From positions 1 through 32,655 of the forward strand of contig SHUG01000019.1 in assembly GCA_009694735.1 (NCBI GenBank): a stretch of DNA of 32,655 nt, read 5' to 3'. Position numbers and translations under genes: made by a program. Every line of letters starts with the position of its first letter. The first letter of the stretch is position 1. The notes beneath the pieces are model-generated. The model made no database searches, was not told the origin of the DNA, and saw nothing but the letters and a program-made list of their open reading frames with translations. This document shows, one piece after another, positions 9,181 to 17,440 of this stretch. Source of the stretch: Acidobacteriota bacterium. GTDB taxonomy: Bacteria; Acidobacteriota; Vicinamibacteria; Vicinamibacterales; UBA2999.

Positions 9181-10677
9181 ATGACCGTAGTCGAAACACT
9201 CATACTCGCTTTATATTTTTTCGTCCTCCTGATCCTGGCCGTGTATGGATGGCACCGGTACTACCTGGTGTACATCTACATGAAACACAAGCACGAGCAG
9301 CCAGTTCCCAAGGGCACGTTCGACGACCTGCCGGTCGTGACGATTCAGCTTCCGCTTTACAACGAAATGTACGTCGTCGATCGGCTGATCGACGCGGTGT
9401 GCCAGATCGACTATCCCCGCGAAAAGCTGGAGATCCAGGTTCTGGACGACTCCACTGACGAGACGCGGCAGATCACCCAGCTGGCGGTGCGCCGCCACGC
9501 GCTGCGGGGCATCGACATCAAGTATCTCCACCGCGAGGACCGTCCCGGCTACAAGGCCGGCGCGCTGGACGAGGGCCTGAAGGTGTGTCGCGGCGAGTTT
9601 GTCGCGATTTTCGACGCCGACTTTATTCCCAAGCCCGACTTCCTCATGCGATCGGTGCACTACTTCACCGACGCCAAGGTGGCGCTCGTGCAGGCGCGCT
9701 GGGGCCACATCAACGAAGACTACTCACTGCTCACGAAGATCCAGGCGGTGCTGCTCGACGCCCATTTCGTGCTCGAGCACGGCAGCCGCAACCGCGGCGG
9801 TTGCTTCTTCAACTTCAACGGCACGGCCGGCATCTGGCGCAAGGACGCGATTGCCGACGGCGGCGGCTGGCAGCACGACACCCTGACCGAAGACCTCGAC
9901 CTCAGCTACCGCACGCAGCTGCGCGGCTGGCAGTTCGTGTTCGTGCAGGATCACGTCGCGCCCGCCGAATTGCCGGTGGAGATGAACGCGTTCAAGTCGC
10001 AGCAGCATCGCTGGGCGAAGGGCTCGATCCAGACCTTCATGAAGCTGATGCCGCGCATCCTGCAGTCGGATCAGCCGTTCAAGGTGAAGGCCGAAGCCTT
10101 CTTTCACCTGTCGGCCAACTTCAACTACCCGTTGATGGTCGTGTTGTCGGTGCTGATGGGACCGTCGATGGTGATTCGCTACAACATGGGCTGGTACGAG
10201 ATGCTGCTGATCGACATCCCGCTGTTCTTCGCGGCGACGGCGTCGGTGGCTAACTTTTACATGGTCTGTCAGCGTGAGTTATATCCGCAGACCTGGACCG
10301 AGCGGCTGAAGTACCTGCCCATCCTCATGTCGATTGGCATCGGCTTGGCCGTGAACAACACCAAGGCCGTGCTCGAAGCGTTGTTCCACCAGCCGAGCGA
10401 GTTTGTCCGCACGCCCAAGTACGCGGTCGAAACGAACGGTGATGAGTGGAGCCAGAAAAAGTACCGCCAGTCAGTCGCCGTGCAGCCGATGATCGAGCTG
10501 GCGCTGGGCCTCTATTTCACCGGCACGCTGTTTTACGCGCTCGCCAACGGCATCTACGGCACCGTGCCGTTCCTCATGCTGTTCCAGGTCGGTTTCCTCT
10601 ACACCGGCATGCTGTCGCTGTTCCAGCAGTACGGTGGCGATTCGGCCGTGGCAGTGGTGCAGGGCAAAGAAGCCTAG
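9181..10677 (+). CDS. Cellulose synthase-like family 2 glycosyltransferase, membrane-bound
   Basis: The 498-residue protein starts with a membrane helix (about 5-25). The cytosolic GT-A domain follows with QLPLYNE, D89-D90 (QVLDDSTDET), RPGYKAGAL, the D145-A-D147 nucleotide-sugar motif (IFDADFIP), T236-E-D238 and QQHRW at 274-278. Together these are the D, DxD, TED and QxxRW set of processive beta-glycan synthases. C-terminal membrane helices lie at about 315-335, 343-362, 380-400, 440-460 and 463-485. No PilZ domain is seen. The closest general group is the cellulose/mannan-synthase-like bacterial proteins; the sugar and polymer are not predictable here. It stands alone with its own promoter, without bcsB/C-like genes. 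Confidence 0.92.
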   Translation: MTVVETLILALYFFVLLILAVYGWHRYYLVYIYMKHKHEQPVPKGTFDDLPVVTIQLPLYNEMYVVDRLIDAVCQIDYPREKLEIQVLDDSTDETRQITQLAVRRHALRGIDIKYLHREDRPGYKAGALDEGLKVCRGEFVAIFDADFIPKPDFLMRSVHYFTDAKVALVQARWGHINEDYSLLTKIQAVLLDAHFVLEHGSRNRGGCFFNFNGTAGIWRKDAIADGGGWQHDTLTEDLDLSYRTQLRGWQFVFVQDHVAPAELPVEMNAFKSQQHRWAKGSIQTFMKLMPRILQSDQPFKVKAEAFFHLSANFNYPLMVVLSVLMGPSMVIRYNMGWYEMLLIDIPLFFAATASVANFYMVCQRELYPQTWTERLKYLPILMSIGIGLAVNNTKAVLEALFHQPSEFVRTPKYAVETNGDEWSQKKYRQSVAVQPMIELALGLYFTGTLFYALANGIYGTVPFLMLFQVGFLYTGMLSLFQQYGGDSAVAVVQGKEA

Positions 10678-11030
10678 GCGGGCAGCTTGTCGAGCGCGGC
10701 GGCAATCGACCCAGCCGTCGCGCGATAATGCGACCCGTGCCACACCACGCGGCCGTCGACGATGACCATGGCCTGGGGCGACTCGTGACGGATCGCGAAT
10801 CGCTGCGCCAGCTCGGTTGACACCGCGCGGCTGGCCTGCACCGGCACGACGACAAAATCGATACTTAGCATCGGCCCGGCCAACCATTCAGAGACCGACT
10901 CGAACGCCTGCGCGCTGATGCCGCAAGTTGGGCTGTGCTTGAAGATGACGAGCGGACGCTCCGACGAGTGAACGAGCGCGCTCTCGAGTTCATCGACCGT
11001 CGATAGTGTTCGTAAGGAGGTAGGCAGCAC
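10674..11030 (-). CDS. Bacilliredoxin-like protein (YtxJ/DUF2847 family)
   Basis: The 118-residue protein has a thioredoxin-like fold with one candidate active cysteine in VIFKHSPTCGISAQAFESV (about residues 28-46). A later segment, AQRFAIRHESPQAMVIVDGR, contains the usual cis-Pro position, followed by a short C-terminal helix. The layout and the K-H-S-x-x-C-x-I-S motif match the YtxJ family, called BrxC in Bacillus, which reduces protein-bacillithiol mixed disulfides. Whether this organism makes bacillithiol is not shown here. The stop overlaps the stop of the convergent glycosyltransferase gene by 4 nt. ATG 11030 was chosen; no strong ribosome-binding site is obvious. Confidence 0.75.
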   Translation of the reverse strand: MLPTSLRTLSTVDELESALVHSSERPLVIFKHSPTCGISAQAFESVSEWLAGPMLSIDFVVVPVQASRAVSTELAQRFAIRHESPQAMVIVDGRVVWHGSHYRATAGSIAAALDKLPA

Positions 11031-11069
11031 AACATACTCAGTGTACCGCTTCGGCGACCAGCGCGCTGC

Positions 11070-11924
11070 TCAGCTGCCCATCGTCGAGCGTGCCTGCAGC
11101 TTCCAGGTGCCGTCTCGAAGCACCACCAGGAATACGCCTTCGTCCCTTGCCAGCTCGCGGCCATCGCGGCCCAGCCTGGTGAAAGACACGGTGACGTTGA
11201 CGCCGCCGGCTGCCACCTGGACCACGCGCGCCCGGTCGAGCCGGGTCTGGAACCATGTGCGCTGACGGCCGGGATCGCGCCCGGCGAAAAACTCGTCAGG
11301 TGATTTCCAGATCTCGAGAAGTCCGTCGCCGATTCGGACATGCGGATAGTGGAGCGCGGCCGCCAGCGGCTTGGGATCGTGCGAGTTCCACCCTCGCATG
11401 AACGTGTCGACCGCGGCGAGGGCGGCCGCCGAGTTGCGCGCCGCCGCCGGCGCATCGATTCCGGTGGGACCGGCGGCAAACCTCGCCTGAACGGCCCATC
11501 GATCCTGCTGCCTCGTCACGATGTAGGTGATCACGCTGCCGGTCATTGGCCGGCCGTCTTCCGCGTAGCGTTGCCACGCGCCGGCGGCATGCACCTTGTC
11601 GGCGCCGGCCTGCAGCACGTCGCGTGACACCCACTCGCTGTGGTGCCAGCCGGTCTTCAGGGTTTGCCCGAAGTCGATGCCCGCGGCGTACTGTTCCGGT
11701 GTCTGGCTCATCTCGAAGGCGCCCGGGCCTGGCCGCACATGCGGGAAGTGCAGCGAGCTGGCCCACACTGAAGGGTCGCGCGAGTTCCACGTTTCCAGGT
11801 AACGGTCGAGCGCGACCATGGCCTCTTGCGACCGGAGCACCGGCGTGGCCTGTGCTTGCCCCAGTACGGCGCCGGTGGACCAGACGACGGCCGACACGAT
11901 GGCGGCGACCAGGGTTCGCTTCAT
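11070..11924 (-). CDS. Secreted protein with two tandem NTF2-like (SnoaL) domains
   Basis: The protein has 284 residues. The signal peptide is about 1-25 (MKRTLVAAIVSAVVWSTGAV with cleavage near AQA). Two copies of an NTF2-like domain follow, about 30-145 and 160-282. They share YLETWNSRDPSVW versus FMRGWNSHDPKPL, then SSLHFPHVRPG versus AALHYPHVRIG, then a W/R-rich strand region. The first W-N-S-x-D-P and H-(F/Y)-P-H-V-R stretches are nearly identical, so this is an internal duplication. The fold hosts small ligands or enzymes; no activity can be assigned. The ATG is 24 nt from the divergent gene at 11949, with no Shine-Dalgarno sequence. Confidence 0.8.
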   Translation of the reverse strand: MKRTLVAAIVSAVVWSTGAVLGQAQATPVLRSQEAMVALDRYLETWNSRDPSVWASSLHFPHVRPGPGAFEMSQTPEQYAAGIDFGQTLKTGWHHSEWVSRDVLQAGADKVHAAGAWQRYAEDGRPMTGSVITYIVTRQQDRWAVQARFAAGPTGIDAPAAARNSAAALAAVDTFMRGWNSHDPKPLAAALHYPHVRIGDGLLEIWKSPDEFFAGRDPGRQRTWFQTRLDRARVVQVAAGGVNVTVSFTRLGRDGRELARDEGVFLVVLRDGTWKLQARSTMGS

Positions 11925-11929
11925 GGGCG

Positions 11930-11937
11930 TATATTAG
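11930..11937. promoter_or_regulatory. Shared AT-rich core between two divergent genes, possible back-to-back -10 elements
   Basis: The 24-nt gap between the divergent starts (11924 and 11949) contains TATATTAG. It reads as TATATT (11930-11935) on the plus strand and as TAATAT on the minus strand. Each is about 10 nt upstream of its start codon, which would give nearly leaderless transcripts in both directions. No good -35 is visible on either side. Confidence 0.3.
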
Positions 11938-11948
11938 CCGCGGCCCGC

Positions 11949-13004
11949 ATGTTCAAGATCATTTCGGTCGCGCTGTCGATTGGTGCCGGGATGTCGCTGG
12001 TGGCACCGCCGGCTCAACCCGCTTTGCAAGTCGCGGCGCGGCGGCTGTCGCAGAATCCGTTGATCACCACGCGATCTTCGCGCTCGCTCGGCGACAACGT
12101 CAACGGCCCGAGCGTCATTCGGGTACCGTCGTGGGTGGCCCGCCCGCTCGGGCGCTACTACATGTACTTCGGGCACCACATGGGTACGCACATCCGGCTC
12201 GCCTACGCCGATGCGATTGAAGGTCCCTGGAAGATCCACGACCCTGGTGTCCTGCCGGTGGCTGAGACGGCGCTGTTCAGGCCGCCACCCGATCCAATCG
12301 AGAACCTCGAAAACTTCTACACCCACGTGGCGTCGCCGGAGATCGAGGTCGATCCGGCGCGCCGCCGCCTGGTGATGTGGTTTCACGGGTGGTGGACGGA
12401 CGGCAAGATGTGGCCGGTCGGCGAACCCGCGGCGCGCGACTGGGCGCGTCAGAACGGCTACTCCCAGTTCACCCAGGCCGCGACCTCGTCCGACGGCGTG
12501 CGGTTTGAGCCGGCGCCGGCGATCACGCGAATCCCGTATCTCCGCGTCTTCCGAATCGACCACGCGCTGTACGGCATGGGGCGGCTCGGGCGGCTGGCGC
12601 GCTCCAGCGATCCGCTGGCAAGTTTCGAGCTCGGGCCGAACCCGTTTGGTGGCGGACCGTACGCGAATCGCGTCCGGCACGTAGCGCTGGTTCGGCGTGG
12701 CGCGCTCCTGTACGTGTTCTTTACCGCCATCGGCGATGCACCGGAGCGCATCCTGATGTCGACGCTCAACGTGACCGGCGATTGGAACACCTGGACCGCA
12801 TCACCGCCTGTCGAAGTGCTCGCGCCCGAGGCGCCGTACGAGTGCGCGACGCTGCCGGTCGCGCCTTCCGCAGCCGGCGACCTCAAAGGCCCGGCGCGGC
12901 AGCTGCGTGACCCGGCGATCTTTGAAGAGAACGGCCGCGTGTTCCTGTTCTATTCATTCTGCGGCGAGCAGGGGATCGCCGCCGCGGAGCTGACGTTTCC
13001 GTAG
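11949..13004 (+). CDS. Secreted beta-propeller protein, glycoside hydrolase family 43-like
   Basis: The protein has 351 residues. A hydrophobic leader (residues 1-25) suggests export. The body shows repeated propeller-blade patterns typical of GH43/GH32/GH62-like five-bladed folds: GPSVIRVPSWVARPLGRYYM, YFGHHMGTHIRLAYADAIEG, then PWKIHDPGVLPV, HVASPEIEVDPARRRLVMWF, RHVALVRRGALLYVFF and LRDPAIFEENGRVFLFYSF. The phrases 'A-S-P-E-I' and 'R-D-P-A-I-F' recall GH43 catalytic surroundings, but a complete catalytic triad cannot be confirmed by eye. It may bind or cut a glycan outside the cytoplasm. It is divergent from the NTF2-like gene. Confidence 0.65.
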   Translation: MFKIISVALSIGAGMSLVAPPAQPALQVAARRLSQNPLITTRSSRSLGDNVNGPSVIRVPSWVARPLGRYYMYFGHHMGTHIRLAYADAIEGPWKIHDPGVLPVAETALFRPPPDPIENLENFYTHVASPEIEVDPARRRLVMWFHGWWTDGKMWPVGEPAARDWARQNGYSQFTQAATSSDGVRFEPAPAITRIPYLRVFRIDHALYGMGRLGRLARSSDPLASFELGPNPFGGGPYANRVRHVALVRRGALLYVFFTAIGDAPERILMSTLNVTGDWNTWTASPPVEVLAPEAPYECATLPVAPSAAGDLKGPARQLRDPAIFEENGRVFLFYSFCGEQGIAAAELTFP

Positions 13005-13039
13005 TGTAGAACACCCGCCTCCCTCCCCAGGAGCTGCTC

Positions 13040-14548
13040 ATGCGCGCATTGCTCACGTTTGTGCTGGTTGCCGTATTGCCTGTGGTTGCGACCGCGCAAC
13101 TGCCGCGGGACCTGGGTGCCCTTGCCCGCAAGCTACCGTCGCTCGACGGGCTGCTGCGGGGCGCGCCGCTGACCACCAACTTCGATGACACCGCCCGGCA
13201 ACTGCCGGTCCTCGATCGGAAGCAGAAGCGCCGCCAGGCGCGTCCGCTGCGCAGCCTCGCGCGCACCGCGGCCGGCGGATTCGTCCTGCAGCCGGGGCTC
13301 TGGGAAGGCACGTTCGAGAGCTTTTGCCTGCGCACGGCCACTCATGCGCCGGGGAAGGGCGACGGCTTCCTGTTTGCGCCCATCAAGGGAGCACGCGCGC
13401 CCGCCATCCAGGCCATCCTCTCGGCCATGGTGAAGCACCCGGAGATTCCCCGTGGCGATGCGCAAATGCTGCTGTGGGCCATCCTCTCGCGCGTCCGCGT
13501 CAGCGCCATGCCCCCCAAGCTCCAAGTGGCAGCACGGGTACTGCTGCCGGCCAGCGAGATTCGCGCGATCAATGCCAATGGTCTCGGCGTGCTGGCGGCG
13601 GCGGAACGCACGCGGTTGTTTGGCGGGCTGGCGGCGCCCGTTCGGCAGGCGCTCGAGATCGAATCAGATCTGCGGTACCGTTTCAGCCGGGCCGATGTCA
13701 CCTACAAGGAGATCGAGCGAATCGCCGTGCTCAGCGGCACGCGGCCCGAAGACAACTCGAACGCGATTCGGCGCGGACAGTGGTCACGGCACCCGCGCGG
13801 ATACTTCATCCGCTTCTTTCCGGATTCGTTCGCGAATACGCGCGTCGTGGTGCTGGTGCCCAGTCGCGTCACTGTCACTCGCGATCGGCTGAATCGGATC
13901 ATCGCCCTCGAAGATCTACGCGGCGGCCGAACCGAAACCGTTTACGACGATGCGGTCGCGCCGCGCACGCACCCGAAAGATTCGCGGTTGAAAGCCTACG
14001 CGTTCAAGACCATCCGCTTCATCAGGCGCGGTGCCAACGGGCGGCCGGAGGTCCACGAAATCCACGACCAGGGTTGGACCTTTCATCGGTCGCGGCCGCG
14101 CACTCGCGGTGCGTCGGCGGCGCCGGTCATGCGGGTCGTGAGCGCCGCCTTCCGCCCCGGCCCTGCGTGGCTGGCGCTGCAGGGCGGATTCGAACGCTGG
14201 GGTGAGCGCGCCGAGCAGGCGCAGGACATTCACGATCGCTACGAGTTTTACCGTGACCGCGCCGACCGCGCCACCGACGATGCGAGTGAGGATTCGGTCG
14301 ACGAATTGGAAGACACCGATCACTACCGCGACGGCATCGACGCGGCGACCTCTGGCGATCCCGGCGACCGGCTCGAGTGGATGATCGATCATCAGGAACG
14401 TGAGAACAGCGCGCTGGAATGGGCGATCTCGGTCCGCGAAGGCTTGCCGACGACGTCGACCACGGACGACCCGCCGGCCTGGGAGCCTGGCGGTGGTGTG
14501 GCGGTGCCGTCGCGAGGCGGTCAGACGCTCGGCATCAGCGGGCGCTAA
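13040..14548 (+). CDS. Large secreted protein of unknown function
   Basis: The protein has 502 residues. It has a clear signal peptide (MRALLTFVLVAVLPVVATAQ, cleavage near residue 19-20) and AGGAG at 13029-13033, 6 nt from the ATG. After a basic linker, residues about 83-200 form an Ala/Leu-rich segment with GLWEGTFESFCLRTATHAPG, then KGDGFLFAPIKGARAPAIQA and LLWAILSRVRVSAMPPKLQV. A middle segment (about 250-350) is rich in beta strands and Arg. The tail (about 410-460) is acidic, with many Asp/Glu, and the end is Gly/Pro-rich. I do not recognise a named domain and assign no function. The 3' end overlaps the PQQ-propeller remnant on the other strand. Confidence 0.75.
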   Translation: MRALLTFVLVAVLPVVATAQLPRDLGALARKLPSLDGLLRGAPLTTNFDDTARQLPVLDRKQKRRQARPLRSLARTAAGGFVLQPGLWEGTFESFCLRTATHAPGKGDGFLFAPIKGARAPAIQAILSAMVKHPEIPRGDAQMLLWAILSRVRVSAMPPKLQVAARVLLPASEIRAINANGLGVLAAAERTRLFGGLAAPVRQALEIESDLRYRFSRADVTYKEIERIAVLSGTRPEDNSNAIRRGQWSRHPRGYFIRFFPDSFANTRVVVLVPSRVTVTRDRLNRIIALEDLRGGRTETVYDDAVAPRTHPKDSRLKAYAFKTIRFIRRGANGRPEVHEIHDQGWTFHRSRPRTRGASAAPVMRVVSAAFRPGPAWLALQGGFERWGERAEQAQDIHDRYEFYRDRADRATDDASEDSVDELEDTDHYRDGIDAATSGDPGDRLEWMIDHQERENSALEWAISVREGLPTTSTTDDPPAWEPGGGVAVPSRGGQTLGISGR

Positions 14549-14721
14549 TCCGGTAGAGCCTGGTTTGCGTCCGCATGAAGAGGGCGTTGGGCGCGAGGGC
14601 CGGCGAGGCCAGGCTCATCTCGTCGAGGCTAGTCGTTCGCGACATACATGCGGCCGCGACAGACCAGCGGCGAGGACCTGTAGGCCGAGGCCCGCGGGTG
14701 GAGCAAGCCGCTGTAAGATCA
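14535..14721 (-). pseudogene. Decayed 3' fragment of a PQQ-like beta-propeller protein gene
   Basis: On the minus strand one frame (about 14721-14645) reads Y-S-G-L-L-H-P-R-A-S-A, then YRSSPLVCRGRMYVAND, and meets a stop. The next frame (about 14640-14535) reads MSLASPALAPNALFMRTQTR then LYRISAR and stop. Both are typical PQQ-propeller blades: 'S-S-P-L-V...G-R-M-Y-V-A-N' and '(G/D)E-M-S-L-A-S-P-A-L...L-F-M-R-T...L-Y-R-I'. In intact relatives these two blades are separated by several dozen residues. A frame-disrupting deletion and loss of the rest of the gene explain what is seen. There is no start codon context. Confidence 0.6.
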
Positions 14722-14726
14722 CCCCC

Positions 14727-15866
14727 ATGGCGGCAGAAGCAAAAGTAAAGGGTGGGCTGGAGGACGTCGTCGCGACTTCGTCGCGGATCTGTTTCCTGGA
14801 CGGTGATCGCGGCGTGCTCGCCTATTGCGGGCACGACATCCACGACCTGGCACGGCACGCCACTTTTGAGGAGACGTGCTACCTGTTGTGGCACGGCCGC
14901 CTGCCCAACCGCGCTGAGCTTGGGGACTTGCAATCGCAGCTCGCGGCCGCGCGGCCTTTGCCCGAGGCGATCATCCGGCTGATCAACATGTTGCCGCCAG
15001 AGGACGGCATGGACGCGCTGCGCACGTTGACCTCGGCACTCGGCCACTACGATCCCGACGCCCACGACAACTCGCCGGCGGCGTCGTATCGCAAGGCGGT
15101 GCGGCTGACCGGCCAGATTGCGAGCCTGGTGGCCACCTGGGGCCGCATGCAGCAGGGCGGCGGACCGATTGCGCCGGATCCGGTGATGGGGCACGCCGCC
15201 AACTTCCTTTATATGCTCTCCGGATCGCGACCGGATGCGACCTCGATCCGCGCCATGGACATCGCGCTGACGCTGCATGCGGATCACGAGCTGAATGCCT
15301 CCACCTTCGCCGCGCGGGTCGCCGCCGCCACCCTCACCGACATCCACTCCGCGATCGTCGCCGGCATCTGCACGCTCAAGGGCCCGCTGCACGGCGGCGC
15401 CAACGCCGAAGTAATGAAGCTGCTGATCGAGATTGGCCAGGACGCGCCGGCCGATCGCATTGACGCGGTGATCAAGGGCAAGCTGGCGCGCAAGGAGAAG
15501 ATCTCCGGCTTCGGCCATCGCGTCTACAACACCGAAGATCCGCGCGCCACGCACTTGCGGCAAATGTCGAAGGCGCTGGGCCAGAAGGCCGGCAACACCA
15601 AGTGGTTCGAGATGAGTGAGCGGATCGAGGCGCTGGTGAAAGCCGAAAAGAAACTTTATCCCAACGTGGATTTCTATTCGGCGTCGACCTATTACACGAT
15701 GGGCATCGCGATCGACCTGTATACGCCGATTTTCGCGGTCAGCCGCATTTCCGGCTGGACCGCGCACGTGCTGGAGCAGCTGGCGAACAACCGCCTGATT
15801 CGGCCCCGCGCCGATTACACTGGTCCGACGTATCCGCAGACTTGGATTCCCGTCGAGCAGCGCTAG
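14727..15866 (+). CDS. Citrate synthase (possibly 2-methylcitrate synthase)
   Basis: The 379-residue protein is the short, Gram-positive/archaeal-type citrate synthase. It condenses acetyl-CoA and oxaloacetate at the entry of the citric acid cycle. The catalytic set is visible: H222 in LKGPLHGGAN, H264 in SGFGHRVYNTEDPRA, and D315 in YPNVDFYSAS. Supporting motifs include RGVLAYCGHDIHDLA, LTLHADHELNAST and the C-terminal RISGWTAHVLEQ and RPRADYTGP. ATG 14727 is the natural start; the frame is open upstream but without homology. No good ribosome-binding site is visible. Citrate and 2-methylcitrate synthases of this class cannot be separated by eye, and no prp genes are nearby. A TPR gene begins 13 nt downstream. 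Confidence 0.93.
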   Translation: MAAEAKVKGGLEDVVATSSRICFLDGDRGVLAYCGHDIHDLARHATFEETCYLLWHGRLPNRAELGDLQSQLAAARPLPEAIIRLINMLPPEDGMDALRTLTSALGHYDPDAHDNSPAASYRKAVRLTGQIASLVATWGRMQQGGGPIAPDPVMGHAANFLYMLSGSRPDATSIRAMDIALTLHADHELNASTFAARVAAATLTDIHSAIVAGICTLKGPLHGGANAEVMKLLIEIGQDAPADRIDAVIKGKLARKEKISGFGHRVYNTEDPRATHLRQMSKALGQKAGNTKWFEMSERIEALVKAEKKLYPNVDFYSASTYYTMGIAIDLYTPIFAVSRISGWTAHVLEQLANNRLIRPRADYTGPTYPQTWIPVEQR

Positions 15867-15879
15867 AGGAGACCTCATC

Positions 15880-17415
15880 ATGAAGAGCCTGATTCGCACG
15901 TGCCTCGTGGCCATGTGTTGTGCCGCGACCACGCCCCTAGCGGCGCAGGAGCTCGGCTCCATCACCTTTCCAACCTCTGGCGCGCCCGCCGCGCAGGCCG
16001 CATTCCTCGAAGGCGTGAAGAGCCTTCACAGTTTCCAGTTCGACGAGGCCGCGGCCGCGTTCCAACGCGCGCAGAAGATCGACCCGGCCTTCGCGATGGC
16101 GTATTGGGGCGAGGCCATGAGCTACAACCATCCGCTGTGGGCACAGCAGGACACCGCCGCGGCCAAGACCGTGCTCGAGAAGATCGCGCCGACGCTGGCG
16201 GCGCGAGTCGCCAAGGTCAAGACGCCGAAAGAGCAGGCGTTCATTGAAGCGATCGACGTCCTCTATTACGCGCCCGGCGACAAGCTCGCGCGCGACAACG
16301 CCTACGCCAACACCATGGCCATGCTGTATGCGAAGTGGCCCGACGATCACGAAGTCGCGACCTGGTACGCGCTGTCGCTGCTTGGCACCGTGCGGCCCAC
16401 CGACAAGGGGTTCCGGCGCCAGGCGTTGGCCGCGTCGATTGTCGAGAAGGTCTACCAGGAGAACCCGAAACACCCGGGCGCGGCGCACTTCATCATTCAT
16501 GCGTTTGACGATCCGGATCACGCGCCGCTGGCGTTGCCGGCGGCCCGCGCCTACGCCGGCATTGCCCCCTCGGCCGCCCACGCGCTCCACATGCCGTCGC
16601 ATATCTTCGTGCAGTTGGGCATGTGGGGAGATGTGCGAACCTCCAACATCGCGGCCTACAAGGCCGCCTCCGCGCTGAACACCCGCATGAAGCTCGCCGA
16701 GGGCCGCGAAGACTTTCACACCTTGTCGTGGCTGACCTACGCCAACCTGATGGCCGGGAACATCGACGAGGCGAAGCAGAACGTCGAATGGGCGAAGCAG
16801 GCGGCGGACCGCAATGCGTCGAACCGCAGTGTTCGTGACGGCTACCTCGGAATGCGCGCCCGGCTGATCCTGGAAACCGAGAAGTGGGAGAAGATCGCCG
16901 TCGCAGCGGCCGCGCCGGCCGCCGCTGCGGACCCCGCCCACGCGGGGATGCCCGGCATGTCGATGCCCGCCTACGGCGCCAGCAATACCTGGACTTTCAT
17001 CGCCGGTTATAGCGCGGCCAAGATGGGCGATTTCACCACGGCCGATGCCGCCGAGAAGATCCTAAGGCAGGCGCGCGAGAAGCTTGAAGCCGGCGCCAAT
17101 CCGTACAGCGCCAAACCGGTCGCGATCATGGAGAAGCAGATTGGCGCGTTGAGCCGCTACGCGCGCGGCCAGAAGGACGAAGCGATCCGCCTGGCGAGGG
17201 AGGCGATGGAGATCGAGCTGACGCTGTCAGCGCCATCTGGCCCGCCCGATCCCATCAAGCCGGCGCCTGAATTCTACGGAGAGATGCTGCTCGACGCCGG
17301 CCGCCATTCCGAAGCGGTCGCCGCGCTCGAACTGTCGTTGCAACGAACCCCAAACCGCACGGCATCGGTCAAGGCGCTGGCGCGCGCCCGGGCCACCGGC
17401 ACCGCGCTACGCTAG
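15880..17415 (+). CDS. Secreted tetratricopeptide-repeat protein
   Basis: The protein has 511 residues, with a signal peptide of about 1-22 (cleavage near PLAAQ) and a strong GAGGAG ribosome-binding site. TPR-like helix pairs begin with FLEGVKSLHSFQFDEAAAAF and QRAQKIDPAFAMAYWGEAMS at about 43-85. Further repeats run through KPAAR-like helices to the C-terminus, ending HSEAVAALELSLQRTPNRTA. A motif with several His (AAHFIIHAFDDPDH, then SAAHALHMPSHIFVQLGMW, about 205-250) is typical of a secreted family common in Acidobacteria and relatives. An Ala/Pro/Met-rich linker is at about 345-370. The next gene, a cytochrome c/copper protein, follows after 25 nt, and the pair probably works together. 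Confidence 0.85.
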   Translation: MKSLIRTCLVAMCCAATTPLAAQELGSITFPTSGAPAAQAAFLEGVKSLHSFQFDEAAAAFQRAQKIDPAFAMAYWGEAMSYNHPLWAQQDTAAAKTVLEKIAPTLAARVAKVKTPKEQAFIEAIDVLYYAPGDKLARDNAYANTMAMLYAKWPDDHEVATWYALSLLGTVRPTDKGFRRQALAASIVEKVYQENPKHPGAAHFIIHAFDDPDHAPLALPAARAYAGIAPSAAHALHMPSHIFVQLGMWGDVRTSNIAAYKAASALNTRMKLAEGREDFHTLSWLTYANLMAGNIDEAKQNVEWAKQAADRNASNRSVRDGYLGMRARLILETEKWEKIAVAAAAPAAAADPAHAGMPGMSMPAYGASNTWTFIAGYSAAKMGDFTTADAAEKILRQAREKLEAGANPYSAKPVAIMEKQIGALSRYARGQKDEAIRLAREAMEIELTLSAPSGPPDPIKPAPEFYGEMLLDAGRHSEAVAALELSLQRTPNRTASVKALARARATGTALR

Positions 17416-17440
17416 AACCGCGTCACCAGGAGCTCGCGAG

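Noticed and set aside
14535-15965. Long minus-strand frame opposite citrate synthase
   Set aside because: Only its last 35 or so codons resemble a real protein (the PQQ-propeller remnant). The rest is antisense to the well-supported citrate synthase.
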